Positions 45,747 through 55,453 of a DNA stretch of 64,000 bases are shown in pieces. The first letter of the stretch is position 1; each line of letters begins with the position of its first letter. Under the pieces are notes generated by a model. The model had not been told where the DNA came from. It saw only the letters and a list, made by a program, of their open reading frames with translations, and ran no database searches. Origin of the DNA: Coniochaeta sp. PMI_546 (lineage: Eukaryota; Ascomycota; Sordariomycetes; Coniochaetales; Coniochaetaceae); the NCBI GenBank assembly GCA_021432605.1, contig MU271150.1, forward strand, positions 1,860,001 to 1,924,000, in the 5' to 3' direction. Made by a program: the position numbers and the translations under genes.

Positions 45747-46526
45747 ATGTCTTCCACCGCCGTAGTACAACTCACGCTCCTGAAACTGAAGCCAGATGCG
45801 CACCTTGACGAGGTGGGTAGTCCAGCTGGGGATGCTCTGCTGGATGTCATCTCGGTCGTGAAGAAGGCCGACAGCAACAACCGCGCCTTCTTTGGGCATC
45901 AGCTTGAGAACCCCGACATTGGCGTTTTGGCGTTTGGTGAGTTAAGATCCCCGCCCTCACACGGGGCCGACGTGCGTCACTCAAGATGCTAATGCACAAA
46001 CCTAGTCTACCCATCAGTGGAAGCGTCGCAAGCCTTTTCGACGGCTTCGTCACCCAAGCTCTCGGCCTTCAGCTTGTCCGCCAGCACCAGGACAATCAAG
46101 TTCTCGCCCGCGGACGGCCTGTCTGACGTGCTCACTTGCCCGACGACCGAGGTTGCGACCGCCTACGGTATTGAGGAAGGGTACGAGAACAACATGCGGG
46201 CTTTCTCGGACGTGCTCACCAACGAGCTGAAGGGGAAGAAGGATGCTGGTTTCCACGGGTCTATTGTCGGAACTACGGTTTCGGACATCAGCAAGGAGGA
46301 AGGGGCCGAGAAGGGACCGGCTGCTGCGTTGCTTGTGGGCTGGGACAGTCGGGAGGCGCATATGGCTGGTAGGGGCGTGGGTGGTGAGTACTCTCTGATA
46401 TCTGCGAGGTATTCTGTTTTAGATTGCTGACTACGGCTGTGTACAGCTATCCCGGAAAAGCTTGGTCTGATTCGAGTCCTGAGGAAGGATATGGATATGT
46501 GGCACGTCAACTTCAAGGAGTACTGA
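45747..46526 (+). CDS. Conserved hypothetical protein (215 aa)
   Basis: Three exons: 45747-45936, 46006-46383, 46447-46526, with GTGAGT donors and TAG or CAG acceptors; both introns are phase 1. The product starts MSSTAVVQLTLLKLKPDA and ends RKDMDMWHVNFKEY. An early strand-rich segment and a later segment (AALLVGWDSREAHMAGRG) alternate with helices, which resembles the two-lobed dimeric alpha/beta-barrel (ABM/EthD-like) plan seen in small fungal proteins; this is a weak fold guess. No signal peptide or catalytic motif is evident. The start sits in an ACCACCATG context, which supports it. Confidence 0.65.
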
Positions 46527-47202
46527 GGGCCGTCAATGCTTGTGTTGAAGCGTACATGTATTGTGCGAGGAGGAGCTTGGATGAGCTGCAAGGACTACTT
46601 CGCGTAGTGTACATAGTACGTACGCAGGAGGAAGAATAGAAGTTGGTCCGTGCGAGCCTATGTCGGGGGTAGAACCCGGAGCTAACGCCGGTTGCGCTTT
46701 CCCTATCTAGGAGATGCCTGAATTCACAACACTATACTAGATTTGTGACCCTGGTGTTGATTAATGCTGCCTGCCTTATTTCAACCCCAACAACCTCAAG
46801 ACTTTCCTGCTCTTGCCGTGGGAACGATTCTGTATAGTATCGCGCGCATCCTGATGAATTGTTTTTTTTCCTTCGTCGTCGGCGGTCCGACATGTTACAT
46901 ATACATGGGCAGTTCCAGTTAAGGTTTCTAGTCACGACTTACACATGTGACTTCCAGCAACGCCCAGCCCAAGCTGAATGCCACTAGTGGCTGTCAAATT
47001 CCCCTTTTGTCCATGCCAATCATCCCCAATCATCCCTTGGATTGGAATTCCCTTGCCTCGCCATCCAAAGTCTAGTGCCATGATCTCGTGTTCTTTTGGC
47101 AACAGAAGGACTTCTGTCGTCAAGTCTACATTCTAATAATTATCTCTCCTAATAGTCATCACTGTTCTTCTCTTCATGCCGCTTCCCTGAGTGATCGCCA
47201 AA
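46527..47202. other. Intergenic region
   Basis: Holds the 3' end of the 215-aa gene and the promoter of the 47203 gene. A T run occurs near 46862. No gene seen. Confidence 0.5.
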
Positions 47203-48606
47203 ATGCTGGCCTCCTCGCAGCTATTCAACTTACTCAAATTCGCAGTACCGCTAATCGTCATCACCTGGACGCTCGCCTACTTCACCACGTCGCCCTCGAC
47301 ATACAGAGAGTACCTGCGCAAGTTCAAGGACGAGAAGCAACTCTTCATCTCCGACTTCCTCGAGCACGAGATCGACGGCCAGTTTGACGGCTCCAGCATA
47401 ACCGAGCTGTGCAAGCGAAAGACATGGACACCCGGGCTATTCCTCTCGTGTGACTCGCCTGCAGGGGGCGTGAGCATCGTCAAGAATGCCCACCTCAACT
47501 GTATCCGGTTCGCCATTGAGATGGGAGGTATGCTTGGCCTAAAGCTCGCAGCATATTTGGCAGTGTAACTAATATACTACTCAGCCGAACTAATCCTCCC
47601 CGGAATCATACGGCGCAACGACAAGAACATAGCAGACGTCTACCCAAACGCTAAAGCCCCCATACGCGGCAATGAGATGGACTACTTCTTCGACGTGGAC
47701 CACCTCAACGCCTCCCTCTCGACCTACTGTCCCCAGCTCCGCGTCTACCGATCCCTCAACGACCTCTGGGAAGTCCCCTCCCTCCTGACCGCATACCCGA
47801 TGTCCATAGGTGAACTTGGCATACAACTTGTCAACACCTCCATCATCGAGAAGCCCAGCCTCGTCAGCACCCAAGTCAAGACATATGTGAACCAAAAATC
47901 GCCACCGGCCGACCGCAAGCACCCTGTCCGCTTCAACATGCGCGTCACGAACTGGGTCTGGCCGACCGAGTCTGACGGCGCCGAATTCGCGCGCCACTTC
48001 GGCCGCATCCTGCGCGTCCGCACCGACGCCCGCGAACTCGCCGCCGCGGCGCTGTTCAACCTGCACAAGCAGTTCAACCTCCGGATCGACCCCCGGCAGG
48101 GCATCAAGAACGACAGCTTCGTCGGCGTCCACTTGCGCACCGAGGTCGACACCGCGAGCAACGACAAGTTCCCCAGCTACGAGGAGCAGGCCGCGTACTA
48201 CCTCGACTACGCCGTGCGGAGCGGGAACCCGCTCGTCTTCCTGGCCACCGGCGCCACGCAGGCCAACATAACCGCGTTTGTCGAGCGCGCGAGGGATTTC
48301 AACATCACGACGGTGCTGAAGAAGGACAGCCTCTTCGATCCCGAGTACAAGGCGGCGCTGGACAGGTTCAGCTACGACCAGCGCTCGCTGGTGGACTACG
48401 AGATCATGCTCCGCGCGGGGCTGATGACGGGCACGAGCGAGAGTCCGTTTGCGTGGAACCTGGCCATGCGGAGACGGAATGCCTACGGCGGCAGCAGCGC
48501 CGTAGAGACGACGGGGGGTGACTTTGTGCAGTTCAAGGATCGGTTTTCGACCATCTTTGGAAAGGGGGAGGCAGGTCGGATTATGCAGGCTACTATATGG
48601 CCGTAG
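47203..48606 (+). CDS. Type II membrane protein, putative O-fucosyltransferase-like (448 aa)
   Basis: Two exons, 47203-47527 and 47585-48606; the 57-nt intron has a GTATGC donor and CAG acceptor. A hydrophobic segment at about residues 7-27 near the N-terminus suggests a Golgi-type signal anchor. The lumenal part includes SCDSPAGGVSIVKNAHLNCI, GIIRRNDK and, at about residue 289, FVGVHLRTEVD, which resembles the H-x-R donor-site motif of GDP-fucose O-fucosyltransferases. A late ARDFNITTVLKKDSLF and ALDRFSYDQRSLVDYEI fit the second Rossmann half. Family placement rests on these motifs only; the acceptor is unknown. A similar set of secreted or Golgi proteins is common in Pezizomycotina. Confidence 0.6.
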
Positions 48607-49010
48607 TCGGCATGGGTCCTCAGAGGTGTGGAATGCGACTGGATGGGATTTTGAGAGGCAATGGCAGGTATGATTTCTGGGTTGGGCGTTAGGGTAGAAT
48701 GGGTGTACTACGGCTTTTAAACATCGACAGCAAGCTTTCTTCTATACTGTTTTGGTCGGTTGGTGCTGCGTCGCAGTGCTTGTACATAGACAATAATCAG
48801 GTTCTCGAAGCTTAAGTTCCAGGCTTCTAAACAGGCATGTGTAGAGCAACCAAAATCACGTAGAGTATGGGGCGTGAAGACTTCACGAGGTAAGTAACAG
48901 CATTTCTTCACTATTTGACTCGGGCTTCTTTTATGTCCCATAAGTCCTTGATCCCGCCCAATCCATCTCTATTTGTCGTTTACTCCTATTTCGTATACAG
49001 TCGAAGAATT
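48607..49010. other. Convergent intergenic region
   Basis: 3' ends of the O-fucosyltransferase-like gene and the APH-like kinase gene. No gene seen. Confidence 0.6.
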
Positions 49011-50453
49011 CTACTCATCCTCGTCTTCATCCTCAGAACAGGTCTCCCAGGCGCTGTCATCGTCATCCTCTGGGTTGACCTTTGCCTCGTGCTCATAATC
49101 ACACCCAGAGTCCACTTCATCGGCACGGTGAGCCTCCTCCTCCGCATCCCGAAGGGCATTCCACTCCTCAATCGTCTCATCGTACCTTTCATCCATCCCA
49201 TACACCCACTGCCACATCTCGATGAATTTCAAGAACCGCCTCGCCAGTATGGCGTAAGGGTCGGTGGCGCTCTCAACACATTCGCGGCCGACCGCCTCCT
49301 CCCACACGCGCTTGACCTCTTGCAGCTCCGGCGTCGGGGGAATCCGGATGCTGCGCTCAAACGTCTCTTCATCCGAGACAACCTCCGTCTCTTCGTCCTC
49401 GGGCGCGGGGGGCGCGGGGGGTTCCCATAGAAACGTAGGAGGGACATTGGCCACGAACGCCGGCGCGAAGACGGCCTCGTCCCAGTCGATGATGCCGGTT
49501 ATCATGGGCGAGCGGGCGGGGTCGACCATGATGTTGCGGGGGAAGAGGTCGACGTGGACGAGGTGGAAGTCGTTGGAGGGGTTTTCGACGCGCTCCTCGT
49601 CGACGACGACGTCCATCATGTCCCGGAGGAATTGCCTCTGGCGTGCGAGGTAGCCGCATCGCGGGTACCATGTGAGAAGCTGGACGATGCGGCGGTTGGC
49701 AGCGCGAGTCGTCATTTCGAGGAGAGGGAGGTTGGGCGGGTCCGAGAGGAGACCGCCGCTGGTGATGAAGTCTTCGGGGACGTCGCCAAAAGTGCCCTTT
49801 GTGGGCAGCTTGGCAGTCCAGGATTCGTCGTAGAGGACGCGGGCGGCGTAGGGCTCGATGGCAATGGGGATCTGGGAGAGGGTTTCGCCTGGGAGTAGAG
49901 ATGGCATGTGGCACCCCTCTCTAGGAATGATTCTCCCTGAATATGGCGACCGGACCTGGCGCAGCTGATGGTATAGCTGGCCGAGCTCAAGAGCAAGAAC
50001 CTTCCGTTGCTCTGCAGTCATGTCGTCTAGCAAGTCATCTAGATCCTGGCCAGGCAGTCGCTCCAAAATCAAGTACGGGCTCTCAAGAGCATTGTCAGAT
50101 GTTGTATCGTATGCGATAATGTCTGGGACTCGGATAGGCGTCGCGGTCCGGACGTAATGCAGTGTGGTGACTTGCTCGAAAACGGACGTGTCACCACCCC
50201 GCTGGCTCGCTAGTCGAATGATGAACCTGGCAGGGCCTTCACAGGCTGATTCGGTGATGTCGACAGGAATAGTCTCGTTGTAGCTCCCCACGAAACGCTC
50301 ATGGACTTGGTGCACCACGGCAGAAGGCCACAGTGCTTTGCAGAGGTTCAGAGCCTGGGCTTTCCGGTCAATCCATCGGACCGTGGAGGCGCCGGATCGG
50401 TAGGCTCTATCATCCATATTGACTGAAGTGGTTATGTCAAAGGAACTGGTCAT
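49011..50453 (-). CDS. APH/choline-kinase-like phosphotransferase (480 aa)
   Basis: Intronless and intact. An N-terminal lobe with ACEGPARFIIRLA and FEQVTTLHYV leads to the hinge YLILERLPGQDLDDLL. The catalytic loop near residue 303 reads HVDLFPRN, with the catalytic Asp and the metal-binding Asn; Val replaces the usual Gly of HGD. The DFG-equivalent is GIIDWDEAVF near 320. A very acidic C-terminal tail of about 50 residues follows. These proteins belong to the APH-like kinase fold; substrates of the fungal ones are mostly unknown and antibiotic resistance should not be assumed. It is longer than, and not a close copy of, the pseudogene at 41875-42719. Start: first ATG. Confidence 0.82.
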   Translation of the reverse strand: MTSSFDITTSVNMDDRAYRSGASTVRWIDRKAQALNLCKALWPSAVVHQVHERFVGSYNETIPVDITESACEGPARFIIRLASQRGGDTSVFEQVTTLHYVRTATPIRVPDIIAYDTTSDNALESPYLILERLPGQDLDDLLDDMTAEQRKVLALELGQLYHQLRQVRSPYSGRIIPREGCHMPSLLPGETLSQIPIAIEPYAARVLYDESWTAKLPTKGTFGDVPEDFITSGGLLSDPPNLPLLEMTTRAANRRIVQLLTWYPRCGYLARQRQFLRDMMDVVVDEERVENPSNDFHLVHVDLFPRNIMVDPARSPMITGIIDWDEAVFAPAFVANVPPTFLWEPPAPPAPEDEETEVVSDEETFERSIRIPPTPELQEVKRVWEEAVGRECVESATDPYAILARRFLKFIEMWQWVYGMDERYDETIEEWNALRDAEEEAHRADEVDSGCDYEHEAKVNPEDDDDSAWETCSEDEDEDE

Positions 50454-50981
50454 AGGTTCGGTGTCTTCTTCGGTATCTTGGATAAACAGTTAATGTGAGT
50501 GAGTATATTCTGGGTTGAGGTGAAGGGCTGATGTGCGTCAAGAATAGATGGATTCGAAATACACATCATATCGAGGCCCTGATATATGAAAACACAAGTT
50601 GCAAACAAAGTAAATAGGCAGGCAGAACCCTTTGTTTGACTTGTCAGGTGAATTGTCGTACCTGTTAGAAGATACCAAGCAAAGCCGGCACTGCGTGCCC
50701 CTTTATTCACCCTTTTGCTTCGTCCACGACAAAGATACTGTAGAGTCCTACAACGAGGCTGAAAATAACCTACAAAGGAATTGTCGTAGTCTACCAGACA
50801 ATGCCATATAGCTTGATAGCCAGCCGGTCACTCTCATATAATCAGCCATGCCTTCCGTCTCGACAGTGTAGGACCTCCTTCTCGTCATCATCACCAGATA
50901 CCCATAGCCTCAAGCCCTAACATCCCTCTCGACGTCTTCACAAACCAAACCCTCATACCTTGAGTCTTCACGACCATCGCG
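50454..50981. promoter_or_regulatory. Divergent promoter region
   Basis: 528 bp between the start codons of the APH-like kinase (minus) and the 98-aa Cys-rich gene (plus). No clear TATA box for either. Confidence 0.5.
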
Positions 50982-51278
50982 ATGCCTAAGCCAAAAGGAG
51001 GCGGCACCATAAAAAAGGGTACTAACCACCACTGCCCTAGGGCTGATATGGGCGGCCCTCCTTGCGTTTATGTAAAGGAAAACGGCACGCTGTACTGTCG
51101 TACCCATGAGTGGGTGTGTGACGTGCCCGGTCACGGAAATGCCGTCCAGTTAGGGAACCAGGACTGTGAGAAGTGCAAGCGGGCCGTCGAGATGGGACTG
51201 GCCAAGGAAGCTGAGGAGAGAGGAGAGGAGATAACGCAGACGAACCCAAAGCTGCAGAAGTGGGCGAAGAAGAAATAG
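50982..51278 (+). CDS. Small Cys/His-rich protein, possible zinc binder (98 aa)
   Basis: Intronless 98-residue frame with a basic start (MPKPKGGGTIKKGTNHHC) and basic end (LQKWAKKK). It has six Cys and several His in an ordered array: HHC, PPC, YCRTHEWVC, GHGN and DCEKCK. This spacing suggests one or two small zinc sites, but it matches no finger class I can name. Composition and clean start (ATG in a CGCGATGC context) support a real gene; relatives in other Sordariomycetes seem likely. Confidence 0.65.
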   Translation: MPKPKGGGTIKKGTNHHCPRADMGGPPCVYVKENGTLYCRTHEWVCDVPGHGNAVQLGNQDCEKCKRAVEMGLAKEAEERGEEITQTNPKLQKWAKKK

Positions 51279-51508
51279 TCTCTGCAAACGCTCAACAAAC
51301 GACCGCGAGGTGTTGGAAGAAGTCTGGGACTTCAGATTGACAGCATTGTCCCTTATTATTAGAAATGAACAGCATTATTTGACAACCGTCTCTGTAAACT
51401 CGTCGTTTGTCTGTCCATCACGGAGCGTACTTCTGTGAGTACAGCAAGCTCAGAAAGAGAGAGCAGGTGATATGCCACGGCACTAACCATCAGAACTTCC
51501 CTAAAATA

Positions 51509-52764
51509 CTAGAGATATATCATCTTCCCCCCCTGAACTCTGGTCATCATATAACCATCCAGCTCTGACAAGCCAGGAGGCATTTCTTTGATAGTATCGA
51601 CAGCGCTCCATCCATCCTCCTTTGCAAGTCTTGTGAGCGCGAGAGCGAACCCATAGGAAAGTGTTCCCGGCTCGTTGACGGACCTCATTTGAGACCTCAA
51701 TCAAAACGTTGTCGCTATGTCCTTTTCTGCCTCTTCTTCCTCTCAGAATGGAGAGCTTGCGGTCGATATATGCGTTGACGGGAGCTTTTAGTGTCCGCGC
51801 ATCCAGCTCGACTAGGCTCCCTTCAGTGTCGGCCTTGTCGAGCCGGACCTCCGGACAACTAGAGGCTAGCCACTTCGCCTCTGTCAGAATTGAGGGAAGT
51901 TGAGATGAGCTTAACAGGCTCCTGCAACCCCTTGACACTCGTCAAGGGCATCGACAAGAAAATAGACCGGTGACAGCTTAGGATCGTTCAACATGCTCGT
52001 AAACATATCTAACAAAGAGCTTAGTACATTCCGGTCCTGGAAAAGAGAATGCCCTGCGTACACGTACTTTCTTCGTTAATGGGAGATAAGAAGTAGGGGT
52101 TACTAAAAGAGCAGTAGCCAGATCAGAGATCGTAGAGCGGCCGTAACATCGCCAAGGCTCTTCTCTCCTGTGCCTTGAAAATGATAATAGGAGAGGCTCG
52201 GTACAAGTACAGATGGCTGAAGAGAGAGTTGGCGGATGATGCCGATCATCAGCATTGTCTTTCCCGTGCCGGCATGTCCCTTCATCTACCGTAGGCAATA
52301 CGGTAAAGTGTTAGTTTTAGGTAGTATCGCTCTAATTTATAAACGCTACCTTACATACCTTACTCTGTGCTATTCAAGATCCACTTATATGCACCGTCAA
52401 ACAACTCTCGAGTCGTCCCTGCTATGCTCAATAGCAGGTAGGTAGTCCACATGTCTGATTGGGGGTCAACAACACGGAGACGGAGGGCTCTGAGGCATTC
52501 CTTATTCTCGCCCTTCTTCTGAATCTCCTGCTGCTGGGCGATGTAATCTTGAAGGTCCTGTTGAATGTTCCCGAGCAGGGAGTGCGCGTCTCCACACTGT
52601 CTAACGAGCTGGTAGAGGGCGCTCTTCTTGTACTCTTGATGGTACTGATCCGCGAGTACAACCATACGAACATTGGAATATTTGGAAACATGGGCGATCA
52701 GGATAACCCATTGACCTGGAGCACATATTAGTACCACTAGTTTGCCACAATAATAAAGGCACAT
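51509..52764 (-). pseudogene. Relic of a NACHT-domain STAND NTPase
   Basis: Several minus-strand fragments in different frames give, in the right order, parts of a fungal NWD/NACHT protein: a helical part upstream of the NACHT domain (ALYQLVRQCGDAHSLLGNIQ), the Walker A loop (GHAGTGKTML, about 52285), the RSLIWLLL stretch, the Walker B (VYFLVDALDEC, about 51965-51935), then SLVELDA and the RAGNTFLWV and EMPPGLSEL segments. Reading is interrupted several times, and no WD40 or other repeat domain follows, so the copy is broken and truncated. STAND NTPases of this kind act in fungal self/non-self recognition and turn over quickly. Sequence identity to living relatives looks moderate, so the relic is not very recent. 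Confidence 0.75.
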
Positions 52765-53446
52765 ACCCCTATACTTGACATGACTTTTCCTCTTCTGTCT
52801 TTGACTCTGCTAGTAAAACAAGGTAGAATTCATGTGACGAGATGCGTAGCAGGAAGAAGGTGGACTCACCAAACGTCCCTAGCTCTCAAAGTTCCCTCCA
52901 TAGCGCCCCTTAAATCATCTCGTCTCATGCTTATAAGGCGAGCCACTGAGTCACACCGCAGAATTCCGTTTCAAGCAGCGCAGCTTGTCTGACAAGAAAA
53001 AAAAGATGCTCATTTAAGCACGACCATTTATAACTACCTACCCAAAGTAAGTATTGCCGACCTCTAACGCTGGTCTCCGTGTCCCTGCAGTTCCGTGTCC
53101 TCTTTGTCTCCTCGCAGACCCGGAATCCTTCAATAATGCTCGCATACTGCGCCTGCTCGCTTCGTAGGGAATGCCATGACCAGTTGGGCCAAGAAGATTC
53201 CCTCCCCTACCGATATTTCAGTCGGCTGTGAGACATTCCCGCGACATGAATGTAGTCTCTCGCCACTCATCAAGTTGGCCGCCACTCCCTCACTTCATTT
53301 CACATTCTTCTCAGTCCGGCTGGAGCCCGTCGATGTTGCGAACTCTTAGATGGTGACCCCGCCATCTCTCGAATCGCTCGTGACAAACAGCCCTTTCGCC
53401 GTCCAACTTGCGGCCTCGGCTACCCTCCTGCTCGATCGTCCTGCTC
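52765..53446. other. Intergenic region
   Basis: Between the NACHT relic and the CK2 beta 3' end. The part next to the relic may hold more worn remnants of its N-terminal region; nothing can be placed firmly. Confidence 0.4.
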
Positions 53447-54697
53447 CTAAATAGCCCCGCCCTCCACAACACCAGCCGGCGCGCCAGCCTCGCCAAATTC
53501 CTCCTCGAGCTCCTCGTCCTCCTCGCTCTCCTCGCACTCCTCGTCCTCGCCGTCCCGGAAGCCGGAGTCGATCTCCATCTTCCGTAACCGGCGCTTCATC
53601 TCGTCCCGCTTGCCGTTCTGCCACCGCACCAGGGCCGCGGCGGCGTGGACCTTGAATCCGTAGCAGCGCGGGACGTAGCGTTCGGCGCTCTTGGTGGGGA
53701 CGAGGGCAGGGTAGACCTGGAAGAGGATGTTGTGGAAGCTGGTGCCGAAGTAGGCGCCGTCGATGCCGGCGTGGCGGGAGGATTTGGGGTTGTAGGTGTC
53801 CTCGCACCGGGCGCAGTAGAGCTTTACGGCCTTGTTGTTGGGGACGTCGGAGAGGCCCATTGGCAGGAGGGGGTGTGAGTTGCACTGGACGCGGGGGCAT
53901 TTGCCAAAGTCGGCTTTCTTGTATTTCTCAAGCTAGGATGAGGGTGTCAGCGGACGTCAAGGTAGAGAGGCATGTGATGTGTAGCGAGGGCGTGAAGTGT
54001 CGAGCAACAGGTACAGGGACTTGCAAAACTCACCATTTTCGCAAGACCTCTGGTAGTGACGATGTATCGAGCATGGATGAGGCCGTAGAGATGCCGGGCG
54101 GACTTCTCGATGGTCTCGCGCATCTCATCGTCGCAGTCTAGGTCGAAGACGTCGTTGATGAGATCGAGGGCGTATTGGTAGTATTGCACCTCCACGTTAA
54201 GGCCGGTGAGGTTGAATCGGTCTGTAAGGTACTCCTCGTCGATCTCGCAGAAGTACTCATTGCCGCGGGAGGATATGAACTGCAGGTTGCGAAGCACGGC
54301 TATGTCAGTTACATAACTTCAATCATGTGAGTGGCGCATGGAGACAGATGGTAAGCACCCTGGATCGAAAACGTTTCCTGCGCCGTGGAGGGCGCATTGG
54401 GGTTGACATTGTAGGCGGAACAATAGGGTTGTCCTCCAATGAAAGCGGATGGCTACTAGCCGGGGAGAGGAGGTCGAGAAAGGTGAGTGTTTGTCATGTG
54501 AAGGATATAAAAAAAATGGGAAGTGCGTAGCAGCGGGTAGGGAGAAACAGATTAAAGTTGTATCATCCCGCAGTATGGGTTTGTCGCGATTGCTTGCGCC
54601 CCACGGAAGTAAGAGACAACTACATCACACATTCACTCACCCAGTCACGCCAGTAGCTGGTGTAGTCGCTATCCGACTCGCTGACAAAGTCGTCCAT
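53447..54697 (-). CDS. Casein kinase 2 regulatory (beta) subunit (262 aa)
   Basis: Three exons: 54697-54641, 54279-54034, 53932-53447. The 19-codon first exon encodes MDDFVSESDSDYTSYWRDW, the conserved N-terminus with its CK2 autophosphorylation-like acidic serines. Exon 2 holds FISSRGNEYFCEIDEEYL and the helices up to ARYIVTTRGLAKM. Exon 3 holds the zinc-binding half with CPRVQC and YCARCEDTY, which forms the beta-beta dimer, and an acidic tail of about 40 residues (ECEESEEDEELEEEF). CK2 beta assembles with catalytic alpha subunits; in Neurospora it affects the circadian clock. The first intron is 361 nt, long for this window; intron 2 is 101 nt. Confidence 0.96.
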
Positions 54698-55453
54698 TGC
54701 TATCGTCCGCCTGTGGCCGGTTACGACGAGGACATGTGTATGCTCGTTGTTCTGGATAGAGGGTTGCGCCGGGCGGAGAGTAGGGCGGCCGTCGGGTTGC
54801 GCAAACGGGTTTGACCTTTGGCAGAAACAGATAGGTATTGGTGACACTCAAGGAGTGTATAAGTGTCAGCTTTTGTACCTGTTTGCGGTCGCGTCGTGTG
54901 TAGGTGACGTCGAGATGTCTGGCTGTGGAATATCGGGCTTAAATGTTGATTTGATGTTGAGGGATGCTGCCATGGAGGGGTTGTTGGCTCTGCTCTCTGG
55001 TAGCCCTGCAGCTCAGGGTCCGCCAGCCTGGTTCACACCTGCCCCCACATTATATGTGAAAGACTTGGATACCTTAGTACACTACTATAGCAGTGCACAG
55101 GCCACAATCGCAGTACAGTGTACGCACAAAGGGAGTACATGGAGGTACCTGGACTCAAGTACCTCATCACACGCAAAAGACGGGAGTACCTTAGGTTGTA
55201 CCTTGGCTATAAAATGTACATGGCATCATTTCGTCTTTGTTTCCAAGCTTCGAGTACAATTCTTTCAACAATGGAAGTCTTCTTGTATCTCGGTACCTAC
55301 AAGGTTTCCTATGCTCCTTAGGAACACTGAGCTCTCAGTTTTCTTCATCAACGTGAACCTGCTACTATGGTGGACATACAGTAGTAGGGACCGCGCCTGG
55401 TTAATGTACCTTGGTAAAATGACTACCTTATAAGGTACCTCTAGAATATAAAG
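54698..55453. other. Intergenic region with dense GTAC motifs
   Basis: Between the CK2 beta start and the 3' end of the GST-fusion gene. From 55070 to 55445 GTAC occurs about a dozen times, many as AGTACCT or AGGTACCT. A plus-strand open frame across it (54747-55433) is low in coding quality. Confidence 0.6.
55070..55445. repeat. GTAC/TACCT motif cluster
   Basis: Dense short palindromic motifs containing GTAC, often AAGGTACCT, AGTACCTTAG or their complements. The same motif recurs in other intergenic stretches of the window (2345-2375, 8940-9000, 10234-10248, 15890-15960, 33005-33125, 33615-33700, 52345-52360) and is rare inside genes. Confidence 0.6.

Noticed and set aside
47590-48132. 180-codon minus-strand frame, Val/Asp/Glu-rich
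   Set aside because: Antisense shadow of the O-fucosyltransferase-like exon.
49011-50453. Annotation of the APH-like gene as an antibiotic-resistance gene
   Set aside because: The fold is shared by many fungal kinases of unknown substrate; sequence gives no basis for resistance.
54747-55433. 228-codon plus-strand frame
   Set aside because: Runs through the CK2 promoter and the GTAC-rich cluster; no domain and poor coding composition.
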